A stretch of 64,000 nt of DNA, from positions 1-64,000 of the forward strand of contig NZ_JBHLWN010000082.1 in NCBI RefSeq assembly GCF_042432825.1. The letters are read 5' to 3'. The translations under genes and the position numbers were made by a program. Under the pieces are notes generated by a model, which searched no databases, was not told where the DNA came from, and saw only the letters and a list, made by a program, of their open reading frames with translations. The DNA comes from Gordoniibacillus chartarius. Lineage in GTDB: Bacteria; Bacillota; Bacilli; Paenibacillales; NBRC-103111. Within the stretch, counting starts at the first letter, position 1, and every line of letters begins with the position of its first letter. Positions 1-7,895 of the stretch are shown in pieces.

Positions 1-272
1 AAGGTGTCTGGAACCAGATTTTTTTGGCGCTGATCACTTATGCGATCGCAATGTGTATTCAACTGAAGAGCGGAACAAAGCTAAGTTTGTGGGATGTGCT
101 GCAGTCGCTTCGAGCGTGTTGGGACAAAGCGTGGTTTGTACTCGAGGCGGAACTGCATCCTAAGCCAAGTCGGTTCTCCAAAGGGCGCGAGAAAGTACCG
201 AAGGCACAGAAGCAAGTGCCGCGGTTACGTACTACTGTGGGAATGATGAAGCCAAGAAAAAGCAAAAATTAA
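1..272 (+). mobile_element. IS4-family transposase, C-terminal fragment (cut by window edge)
   Basis: An open frame runs in from the left edge (codons start at base 3) and ends at a TAA. The peptide begins GVWNQIFLALITYAIAM and continues with LKSG, a WDVLQSLRACWDK stretch and a basic tail. This matches the C-terminal end of IS4-type DDE transposases, where a VWNQI-LALITY segment follows the last catalytic Glu. The catalytic residues and the left end of the element lie outside the window, so intactness cannot be judged. I could not define the terminal inverted repeat in the AT-rich DNA after the stop. It is the only transposase sequence seen here. Confidence 0.7.
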
Positions 273-1172
273 CGATAACCCCAAAACAAAATATCCATTA
301 AATGGGAAACGCGTCTATTTTCTGATGCTCTCAATTTTTTGGGTTTTGAACGAGAAAACCAACTGTAAAATTTTTCAATAATTAAGGTTTCGTGTGTTCT
401 GTGAGGTTTCTTGCAACGCTAGTGTCCTTACAGCCGAAATTCTCCGCCTCTTATGCTGGTTCGAGTAAATTCGTATTTCCGAAACCATCATCCAGGAAAT
501 AGCGGATTTTCAGGGTCCTATTTGTTCATTTCCACCTTCCTCATGCAAAATAGAGGTTTGCGAAGGCTTTATTATTCTGTGGAACCGCATACATTCGCCT
601 TCAACCCCTTCCGTCTGCCAAATAAATCCCTCACAGACCGCTATTCCCCGCTCAACATGCCGATTTGGGAAAATAAGCACTTCCGAAACCGTTAAATAAA
701 AAATATGCAGGCATTGAGGTGAAAGGTGGCAGGTTTGCGATACAGCTAGAAGGCCCAACTTTGCCGCATAGGCCCATTGCACATCCGCTATCGATGGATT
801 TGCATGTGTTCGAATACATCGGAGGCATGATCGTGACGGATCGGCTTCGCATACCGCTTAACAAGGAGTTATTGCGCTTCGCAGAGCAGGCTGGTTCGTG
901 CTTCATTTTGTACTGATCAGTACGTACGATTTGGGGACGGGATTTTACGTCGGCAAGCTGGTGCCGTAGGCGCGGGGGGAAGAGCAGGCGTCGAGTGAAA
1001 CGCAGGCAGGCGCACAAAGCTCTCCCCGAACCGGGTGACGAGCCGTTGAAGCTCGGAGGCAATCAGCCGGATCGGATCGCCTAACGCACATGGATTCCGG
1101 CAGTCACCGATACTCCCGATCATTGAAGCAAGCCGCGAAACGCACGAGCGCTCACGGCTTGTTCTTGCTTGA
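273..1172. other. Gene-free region with repeat-like segments
   Basis: About 900 bases with no convincing gene. Several short open frames occur on both strands (for example around 453-695, 652-1062 and 719-916), but none combines a ribosome binding site with a recognisable protein. Bases 497-515 carry AAATAGCGGATTTTCA, a 16-mer found again at 40926-40941 in another gene-free stretch, so part of this is probably dispersed intergenic repeat DNA. The proximal part may be the right end of the IS element. Confidence 0.5.
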
Positions 1173-3431
1173 TCAGCTATATACGCGTATCTCGCAAAGC
1201 TCGGCGGACGGGCTGCCGTTCGTGCTTTCGACAACCAAGCGAAGCTTCGAGACGCCCGGGACCGGCTGAGCCAGCTTATGCACCCGCTTGCGCTTGCGGT
1301 TGGCGGTTTCGCGGTGCAGCACCTGCCATGACCCGCCGATTTCGGCTTCGAGACGATAGTCCCTTGCGAGCTCAGGCATAATCTCGAACGACGTGCGGTG
1401 ATGGTGCAGGTTGATCAGGTCCTCGTTGACGTCATCGTTGAATGTCAGATGAATCTCCCCTACCGTTACCGCCGCGGTCGGCCACGCCAGCTCCAGCACA
1501 GCCTCCGCTCCGGCGGCGAGCGGCTCCGAAATCCACAGATGCGGCCCGCCGTATGGACGGCTGTAACCGTCCGTCGCTTTGTCCGCCGTGTAGGCGGCCG
1601 TATCCGGCAAAGCGCGGAAGCAGAACGGCTGGCGGTGCTTGCCCAGCATACGCCACTGCACGACAGGCTGTGCAATGTCGTGGTCCTCCAGCGCGAGCGA
1701 CACCTTCGGCTTGTCGCCCTTCACGAACGGCAGCACGCCCGTAAGCGGCATGTCGGAGCGGTAAACGGTAATTGCAGCGTTCGCCTTTACGACAATGAAG
1801 GCGTTCTGCGCCGTCTCCGGCTTCCACGGCAGCGGCACGGCGATCCATTGCCGCTCCCCGGCGGCGACAGGGGCCGCCCCGCTTACTTCCAGCTTGTGCG
1901 GAACGTAATTTTCGGCGCGGCCCGTGCTGTACAGCTCCACCTCAAGCGCCGTCGCCGCTGCGGCGTCGACAAGCAGCTCAAGCTGCTGCAGCTCCGGCCA
2001 TACCGGGATGATGAAGCCGATGTCCTGGGTAAGCGGCTGCGCTTCGGCCGGACGCTCGACGGCCAGCTTGCGCAGCTCGCTCGAAGCGCCGACGACGGCC
2101 CGAAGGGCGTGGTCCGCTTCGTCGCGGTTGCTCAGGCCAATGATCGAAGCGTCCTGGCGCAGCATCGTCTGCTGCAGCTCGGCGAGGTGCCGCTGCGCAA
2201 TGTCGCGCGGCGTCACGCCGTGCCGCACGGCAAGCGCCGCTCCGGTGCCCGCCGCTTCGCCGATAACGGCGCACGTCGCCATGACGCGAGTTGTACCGAA
2301 GGCAACGTGTGTCGCGCTGATATCGCGGCCGGCGAACAGCAAATTCCCCACATTGACCGAGTACAGCGAGCGGAACGGGATGTGATAGATGCCGTCCGCA
2401 TACAGATGCTTCGAGCCGCTCTCCGTGGAGTATACGCCTTGCGGCGGATGCAGATCGATCGACCAGCCGCCGAAGGCGACCCGGTCCTCGAATTCGCGCT
2501 GGGCGATAATATCGTTCTGATTCAGCACATAGTCGCCGACAAAACGGCGATACTCCCGCTTGCCCGGCACCGAGCCGACCCACTCCAGCGTCATCGTCTC
2601 GGATTCCGGGAATTGGCCTGAATTTTTGATAAAGTCCCATATTCCGTAAATAACCGACCACAGCTCGTCGCGGATTCGTTCGTTCTCATGCACCGTGTCC
2701 AGCTCGCCGCCCCATTCGATCCACCAGTAGGCGCAGCCGTTGTCGCCGCTGCGGATGACCCGCTTAAGCGGGATCGACGTCTTCGTAATATCCTTGGCGA
2801 AGCTCGGCGGACGGTACGTGACCGGCTGCCCCGTATCCTTCGTATAGAACAGCAGCGTGCTGCCGAGCGTGATCGTGTCCTCCACCTCGGGCGCCCAGCT
2901 CTCATTGTACTCGTGCCGGGCTTCGCGGCCTAACCGGTACTTCGCACCGGCAAGAAAGCCGACTAGACCGTCGCCCGTGCAGTCCAGGAACATCTCACTC
3001 TCGAACTTGATCCGCCGCTCCGATCCCATCATCCAGCCGGTAACGGAACGAATCATGCGGTGATCCTCGTCCCCTTCGGCCTCAACCTCGTGCACATCGG
3101 TATTCAAGAACAGCTGGATGTTCGGCTCGGCCCGCACCGCTTCGTGGACGGTCACATCCCAAAAATACGGGTTGCCCTCCGGATTGCGGTACTGGTTGTC
3201 GACGAACAGCTCGCCCATAATTCCGGTTTCGCGGGCATAGCGGTTCGTCCCGTGACCGGTTGCTCCGCATACCCACACGCGTACCTCGGAGCTGGAGTTG
3301 CCGCCTAGCACGGGCCGGTTTTGCACCAGGGCGACGGTTTGGCCGAGTCTGGCCGCAGCAATGGCGGCGCAGACGCCGGCAAGCCCCCCGCCGATGACCG
3401 TAATATCGGTACGTACGTTTTCGTTCCTCAT
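1173..3431 (-). CDS. FAD-dependent oxidoreductase (FAD_oxidored family)
   Basis: 752 aa. The N-terminus has a dinucleotide-binding VIGGGLAGVCAAIAAARLG motif (about residues 13-31), followed by PVLGGNSSSEVRVW, typical of the FAD-dependent oxidoreductases often found in Paenibacillus carbohydrate regions. A second flavin-contact segment is NLLFAGRDISATHVAFG (about 360-376), close to the MATCAVIGEAAGTGAALA helix. The last 280 residues look like a beta-rich accessory domain, so the protein is longer than a minimal member. GGAGG lies 6 bases before the ATG. The gene is divergent from an AraC regulator 147 bases away, which probably controls it. The substrate is unknown; a plant- or polysaccharide-derived compound is a guess from family context. 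Confidence 0.85.
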   Translation of the reverse strand: MRNENVRTDITVIGGGLAGVCAAIAAARLGQTVALVQNRPVLGGNSSSEVRVWVCGATGHGTNRYARETGIMGELFVDNQYRNPEGNPYFWDVTVHEAVRAEPNIQLFLNTDVHEVEAEGDEDHRMIRSVTGWMMGSERRIKFESEMFLDCTGDGLVGFLAGAKYRLGREARHEYNESWAPEVEDTITLGSTLLFYTKDTGQPVTYRPPSFAKDITKTSIPLKRVIRSGDNGCAYWWIEWGGELDTVHENERIRDELWSVIYGIWDFIKNSGQFPESETMTLEWVGSVPGKREYRRFVGDYVLNQNDIIAQREFEDRVAFGGWSIDLHPPQGVYSTESGSKHLYADGIYHIPFRSLYSVNVGNLLFAGRDISATHVAFGTTRVMATCAVIGEAAGTGAALAVRHGVTPRDIAQRHLAELQQTMLRQDASIIGLSNRDEADHALRAVVGASSELRKLAVERPAEAQPLTQDIGFIIPVWPELQQLELLVDAAAATALEVELYSTGRAENYVPHKLEVSGAAPVAAGERQWIAVPLPWKPETAQNAFIVVKANAAITVYRSDMPLTGVLPFVKGDKPKVSLALEDHDIAQPVVQWRMLGKHRQPFCFRALPDTAAYTADKATDGYSRPYGGPHLWISEPLAAGAEAVLELAWPTAAVTVGEIHLTFNDDVNEDLINLHHHRTSFEIMPELARDYRLEAEIGGSWQVLHRETANRKRKRVHKLAQPVPGVSKLRLVVESTNGSPSAELCEIRVYS

Positions 3432-3578
3432 GCGTTACCTCCGTTTATCTGAATTTTCGCTGTCGTATCATTCGTTTGGATACCGCTTACTTAGGTTTAT
3501 TTTAGCGGATGGGGTAGCGTAATTTAATGCACGGAATTATCATATAACATATACTTTATTTCACGGAGGATGCGGTCA

Positions 3579-4394
3579 ATGGCAGAGCTGGAGGATGGGT
3601 GGAGGTACGCGCCTGCGGCGGTTTCGCATATGTATTGGCGGCGGAAGGAGCAGTTCCAATTCGCATGCGATACGTACCGGGAGTGGGTGCTGTTTGCCGT
3701 GACGGAAGGGCGGTTTCGGTACCGGATTGAAGAGAGGAGCGGTGAAGCGGGCTTCGGCGATGTGGTGTTTTGCCCGGCGGGCGCAGCGTTTCATAGGGAG
3801 GTAGTGCATCCGGTGTCGTTTCATTTTTACCACTTCCGGTGGGTGCCGGTCGCTTCGGCGCGCGGAGCGGAACCCCGGCCGGTCGGCGCGGTCCATGTTC
3901 TCGATCACAGCCGGCTCGCGGCAACGTACTCATATATGGAGCAGCTAAGGGCGGCGGACGAAGAGCGGCGGCTGGCCGGGGTGCAGGAGCTGTTCCGGGA
4001 TGTGTGGGGCCTTATGTGCCTTGAAGCCGGGGCGGCTGAGCGGCTGAGCGGCACGGAAGCCGGAACGGCGATCGACCCGGAGATGGAGGAAGCGGCCTTG
4101 TGGATCCGCCGGCACGCCTTCGAGCCGCTGCGGATGAAAGATTACAGCGCCGGGAAACGGATGAGCGCCGTGCAGCTGACCCGGCGGTTTCAAGCGGTGT
4201 GGGGGCAGACGCCGATGGAGTACTTGACGTCGCTGCGCATCGAGCGGGCAAAGACGCTGCTGCTGGAAACCCGGCTGACGCTCGACGACATCGCCGTGCA
4301 GTGCGGATATGAGAACGGATTTTACCTCAGCCGTGTCTTCAAGAAGAAGGTTAAGACGGCTCCGTCACAGTACCGGCGCATGCATTCCCTATAA
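3579..4394 (+). CDS. AraC-family transcriptional regulator
   Basis: 271 aa. The N-terminal half resembles a cupin-like effector domain (VVFCPAGAAFHREV, then SFHFYHFRWVPV near residues 70-95). The C-terminal 100 residues hold two helix-turn-helix units, ending with DIAVQCGYENGFYLSRVFKKKVKTAPSQYRR, the AraC signature. An ATG at 3570 touches the GGAGG at 3565-3569, so the ATG at 3579, 9 bases downstream of that site, is the better start. It is divergent from the FAD oxidoreductase and is most simply its local activator. No operator could be identified with confidence in the 147-base gap. Confidence 0.88.
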   Translation: MAELEDGWRYAPAAVSHMYWRRKEQFQFACDTYREWVLFAVTEGRFRYRIEERSGEAGFGDVVFCPAGAAFHREVVHPVSFHFYHFRWVPVASARGAEPRPVGAVHVLDHSRLAATYSYMEQLRAADEERRLAGVQELFRDVWGLMCLEAGAAERLSGTEAGTAIDPEMEEAALWIRRHAFEPLRMKDYSAGKRMSAVQLTRRFQAVWGQTPMEYLTSLRIERAKTLLLETRLTLDDIAVQCGYENGFYLSRVFKKKVKTAPSQYRRMHSL

Positions 4395-4519
4395 AGCCTG
4401 AAGGCGGCGCAGACCGGGGACGAGGCGGTAAAACTCTTGGCCGCATGCATGAGCCGCCGGAATTCGAGCAAACCTAATCAGCGATGGCGAACCAATTGCG
4501 AGCGAGGGAGCGAAACACG

Positions 4520-4720
4520 ATGAGCCAAGCTACATTCAAAGTTGCGGGCATGACCGGGGAGCACTGCGCGGATTCGGTCGAGGGGGCGCTGCAGCAAATC
4601 GGTGCCAAAGGGCATGTCGATTTGACCGGAGCGATGGTAACCGTCCAGTATGACGACAGCCGCGTGTCCATGAACGACATCAAGGGCGCGATCGAAGGCG
4701 TCGGCTTCAAGATTGTTTAG
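4520..4720 (+). CDS. HMA-domain copper-chaperone-like protein with altered metal site
   Basis: 66 aa from the ATG at 4520, which follows a GAGGGAG site; an in-frame ATG at 4484 lacks one. The fold pattern is that of CopZ/HMA proteins (beta-alpha-beta-beta-alpha-beta) with GMT...HCADSVEGAL, where CopZ has GMTCxHCVxxVEGAL. The metal site reads GMTGEHC: the first Cys of the CxxC pair is Gly, so only one Cys remains (Cys15 of this start). Two-coordinate Cu(I) binding by a single chain is unlikely unless it dimerises or uses another ligand. No copper gene adjoins it; the CopA-type ATPase is about 47 kb away. Confidence 0.75.
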   Translation: MSQATFKVAGMTGEHCADSVEGALQQIGAKGHVDLTGAMVTVQYDDSRVSMNDIKGAIEGVGFKIV

Positions 4721-4741
4721 GAACCGCGAAGCATACTGAAC

Positions 4742-4773
4742 AAAGGAGCTGCAGCCGCCGCTGGAGCTCCTTT
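4742..4773. terminator. Hairpin between convergent genes
   Basis: AAAGGAGCT and AGCTCCTTT form a 9-bp stem with a 14-base loop between the HMA gene and the convergent 4832-5719 gene. There is no long T-run on either side beyond the TTT of the stem, so it would be a weak, possibly bidirectional terminator. Confidence 0.5.
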
Positions 4774-4831
4774 GACTTTATCATGTATCGGGATGACACA
4801 CTCACCATATCGGTTTGTCAATCATTTTCCG

Positions 4832-5719
4832 TCAAGCCGGTGTTCCCTGAGCCTGTTTATGCTTCAGCTCCACCAGCAGCGCATGCAGCTGTTCCGTTGC
4901 CAGACCGTGCAGTACGAGCCGGAACCCGGCTCCCAGTGTAGACATTGGAACCATCGGATGCTTGTTGTTGATCAAGGCGAGCCGTTCGTTGCTGCCGATA
5001 ATTTTCGATGCGAGAATGCCGATCGTTTCATCGAGCTGCAGCGAATTCGTAGCCCGCCAAAAATCATGATCCGTCAGGAAAAATTGGTAGATCGGCGTAA
5101 AAATCTCGATCGCTGTCGTCAGATCCAAGAAGTTATGCCAGCGGTCAGGCAGCGGCTCGATCGGCAGCGGCTCAGACGTAATCGCATCGAACTTGAGCTG
5201 CTTCTGAACGTTGATCTGGATGTTTTTTTCACGGATTTCTTTATTCAAGTTGATGACGAAATTATACAGATTGAGATCGTGAATCAGAAACAGATCATCC
5301 TTCACCGGCTCCAGATTCGTCGGTTTGAGCGGGTTCATCTCGACCTGGACTCCCGGAATGTTGTCGCGAATAAACTGCAGCACCTCGGAGCCCAAATAAA
5401 AATGCCGCAGTATCATATAATTCGCGTTTGAACTAATCCAATTCTTCATCCCCCAGTAAAGCAGCCGATGCAGCACCTTTGACGACGTGAACGCTTTCGG
5501 AACGACAATTTTGTACAGCTGGAACAAGATGATAAGCAGACGTGCCAGCGGCCTAAGCACCGGAAGCAAAAATTGTCTCGATCGGCTGGAGCAATCTTTC
5601 AGATAAGCAGCCTTGGCTTCCTCGTTGAAAGGAATACTTTGATCGAGGAAGATGGCGAGGAACGGATTCGGATCCATCTTATTATGTGGCATGTTATGAA
5701 AATAATCGGCCTCACTCAT
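4832..5719 (-). CDS. Uncharacterised protein coupled to ketosynthase fusion
   Basis: 295 aa; I do not recognise its family. It begins MSEADYFHNMPHNKMDPN. There is a hydrophobic, helix-prone stretch around residues 50-75 (FLLPVLRPLARLLIILF), no signal peptide, and several His/Asp-containing segments (LRHFYLG, HDLNLYNFVI, LTDHDFWRA). Its ATG overlaps the stop of the upstream ketosynthase gene by four bases (ATGA), so the two are almost certainly translationally coupled and act together. The hydrophobic segment suggests a peripheral membrane or lipid-facing protein, but that is inference. Confidence 0.7.
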   Translation of the reverse strand: MSEADYFHNMPHNKMDPNPFLAIFLDQSIPFNEEAKAAYLKDCSSRSRQFLLPVLRPLARLLIILFQLYKIVVPKAFTSSKVLHRLLYWGMKNWISSNANYMILRHFYLGSEVLQFIRDNIPGVQVEMNPLKPTNLEPVKDDLFLIHDLNLYNFVINLNKEIREKNIQINVQKQLKFDAITSEPLPIEPLPDRWHNFLDLTTAIEIFTPIYQFFLTDHDFWRATNSLQLDETIGILASKIIGSNERLALINNKHPMVPMSTLGAGFRLVLHGLATEQLHALLVELKHKQAQGTPA

Positions 5720-7584
5720 ACGTTCCCCAGCTCCTCTAACTGCAGTAAGTACAATCTGGCCGTCGTTTTGGCGGTTTTCACAATTCTCTGGGCGATGTCC
5801 ATCGTCAACATCGGATGCCGGATGCCGGCTTCGAGCCGCTCAAAGTGCTTCTCATCCGAGTCGCTGTGATACAGCAAAAAAGACACTTGCTCATCGCTGA
5901 GGCCAAGCTGATCACGGATCATATCGCCCCAATAACGTGCCATTCGGCAGCCGAGCCCTTCTATGATCCACATGGCGCCCATAAGGTCGACGGGATTATC
6001 TCTGCTCGCCCGTTGAAATAAGTAAGCCGACAGCGCTTCGGTGCCGATATTTTTATCGCCGGATTGAATATGTGTGAGATCCCCGCCGACCGCCACGTAA
6101 TTGCGCTCCAGGATTTGATAGTCCCGGTGTTCATCCCGCGCATGGGCGATAAACAGCGATCGCAGATCGATATGATCGATTGAGATATATGACGCGGCGC
6201 GAGCGATCCATTGCGAACCGTCGATCACCTGTTGGCGAATATTTTCCATCAGCAGCTTGTAATCGTCCAGCGTAAACTTCCCCTGGTACAGCTTATGAAT
6301 GATCGGAACATGAGCAAGCTTTTGTTCAAAATCGACCCAAATGTGAACGAATTGGCGGACGAGCCAAGCCTGAACCTCATCGTACTCATCGTACGCCAGC
6401 TTCGGTGCCTCAGGCTCCCGCATCGTGATTTCCCGGGCTATCCGGTTATCGGAGCCTACAACCGTCAACAGCATATACGACGTCTGAAAGCGGCCGCTCT
6501 CCGGCACCATGCACAGCACCTTCTCGCCCGGCCTCAGATGCCCCTCGTTCAGCAGCTCCTCAAGCATAATATAGATGGAGGCTGCGCCCGTATTCCCTTT
6601 CGTGTACAAGTTCGTGAACCATTTGTGTTCGGGGATGGTCATACCACCCAGCTGCATCAAACGAAAGATTTCATCTCGAAAATAGTGCGAGGAGTAATGG
6701 CACACCATCCAATCGATCTCGGAAGGCTCAACCTTTCCTTCGTCGACGAGTTCAAAGAACCGGTTGACACCGACCTTCGGCATTTCATTAACCAGCCTGA
6801 TGTCTTGCTTCAAATTGATCGCTCCGTCATCGGCCGCTTCATGGATCGAGGCATAGTCCATCCAACCCGCCCGGCCTTCCGGACCTCCGTCTTTGTTGCA
6901 GCCGGCATACATACAGACGTCGTAAACATTGGCATAGGACTTATTATCGATCCATTCGATGCGCAGCGACAGGCCACTGTCGCTCGGTTTCCGCTGAAGA
7001 ACGGCTGCGCCCGCTCCATCCGACAGCATGAATCGAAGAAAATCCGTGTCGAAAGGAATCGGCTGGTCCATGAATCTCGCTTGCGCTTCAAAGCGCGTAT
7101 GCTTGAAAACTCGGCTCGGGAACTCGCTGGCACAAGTGACTGCAGCCTGCTTCTCGCCCGATTGCACCTGCAGATATGCGCTCTTGAACGCTTGCATGCC
7201 GCTTCCGCAGACACCGTGATGCGTGGCAATTTCCAAAACCGGCAAACCGGCTTCGGCATGAACCATGCTGGCGAACCCGGGTACCAGTAAATCTCCCTGG
7301 GTCGTTCCGACAGCTAAATAATCGATCTGCGCAAACAAATCCTCAGCATTGTTGTCCAAAGCCTCCCGAATCGCACGGCTTGCCATTTCCGCATTGGAAT
7401 ACAGGCTTTTCTGATTCTTGTCGATGGCGTAGTGGCGGTACCTAATTTTGTTCTGTTCGAGAATGCGACGCATGGATTTGGATCTTTTTCCGCCGATTTT
7501 GCCAAGGTATTCCTCTATCTCATCGTTAGCAACCGGTTCTCCCGGCAGAAACTTCCCGATGCTCGTAATATATACCGGATACAA
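5716..7584 (-). CDS. Ketosynthase III fused to a heme-oxygenase-fold (putative diiron) domain
   Basis: 622 aa from the proposed TTG at 7584; residue numbers here count from an upstream in-frame TTG at 7641 (641 aa). Residues about 20-400 are a KAS III/StlD-DarB-like thiolase fold with a full Cys-His-Asn triad: Cys145 in HHGVCGSG, His315 in VCHYSSHY, Asn350 in TKGNTGAAS. Residues about 420-640 look like a TenA/PqqC/heme-oxygenase-type helical domain with possible metal ligands in HARDEHRDY (500-508), WIIEGLG (Glu561) and YHSDSDEKHFE (591-601). Such domains in iron-containing redox enzymes act as diiron oxygenases. The fusion suggests one polypeptide that condenses an acyl substrate and then oxidises it. 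The start is uncertain: the 7584 site follows G-tracts, the 7641 TTG has no Shine-Dalgarno. Substrate and product are unknown. Confidence 0.82.
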   Translation of the reverse strand: MYPVYITSIGKFLPGEPVANDEIEEYLGKIGGKRSKSMRRILEQNKIRYRHYAIDKNQKSLYSNAEMASRAIREALDNNAEDLFAQIDYLAVGTTQGDLLVPGFASMVHAEAGLPVLEIATHHGVCGSGMQAFKSAYLQVQSGEKQAAVTCASEFPSRVFKHTRFEAQARFMDQPIPFDTDFLRFMLSDGAGAAVLQRKPSDSGLSLRIEWIDNKSYANVYDVCMYAGCNKDGGPEGRAGWMDYASIHEAADDGAINLKQDIRLVNEMPKVGVNRFFELVDEGKVEPSEIDWMVCHYSSHYFRDEIFRLMQLGGMTIPEHKWFTNLYTKGNTGAASIYIMLEELLNEGHLRPGEKVLCMVPESGRFQTSYMLLTVVGSDNRIAREITMREPEAPKLAYDEYDEVQAWLVRQFVHIWVDFEQKLAHVPIIHKLYQGKFTLDDYKLLMENIRQQVIDGSQWIARAASYISIDHIDLRSLFIAHARDEHRDYQILERNYVAVGGDLTHIQSGDKNIGTEALSAYLFQRASRDNPVDLMGAMWIIEGLGCRMARYWGDMIRDQLGLSDEQVSFLLYHSDSDEKHFERLEAGIRHPMLTMDIAQRIVKTAKTTARLYLLQLEELGNV

Positions 7585-7681
7585 AATCCCCCACCCCCGT
7601 TGGATCGTAGAAAAATTGATGGTTATTGCGTCAGCGTTCAATTATCAACTACTTTATCATCGGCAAAGATGGGGGTTTTTG

Positions 7682-7704
7682 GTAGTACTAATTTTATGTA
7701 GTAC
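7682..7704. promoter_or_regulatory. Direct repeat GTAGTAC upstream of ketosynthase operon
   Basis: GTAGTAC occurs at 7682-7688 and again at 7698-7704, a 16-base period, roughly 100 bases upstream of the ketosynthase start. Each copy contains the self-complementary GTAC. On the minus strand a TAAAAT between the copies could be a -10 element, but no good -35 is visible. It could be an operator for the LuxR-type regulator encoded immediately upstream; that is inference. Confidence 0.35.
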
Positions 7705-7895
7705 CGGGCAGATCACCATTCTCCATTGAACAATTCGTTTAAGAGGGCTTTCCTGTTATCCGGAAATCGTCCGGCAATCTCTCCTCGATGATTCTCATCA
7801 GTGCCAATTGCCATACGGCCCTGTTTTCCCTGCTGTTGAATGCTTGAGTTTCGAGATCTTTCGGCCATTCCCCAAATGGGGGATCTTCACACCAT

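Noticed and set aside
719..916. Short GTG-started frame in the left gene-free region
   Set aside because: It has a GAGG-like sequence nearby but no recognisable protein, and overlaps another frame on the minus strand; not enough to call.
1398..2621. A 407-codon open frame on the plus strand inside the FAD oxidoreductase gene
   Set aside because: Antisense shadow of a GC-rich gene: Arg/Leu/Gln-rich, no ribosome binding site, and fully within a clear protein on the other strand. The same applies to long antisense frames at 6211-7290, 8469-9752, 12407-13996, 19463-21046 and 51330-53168.
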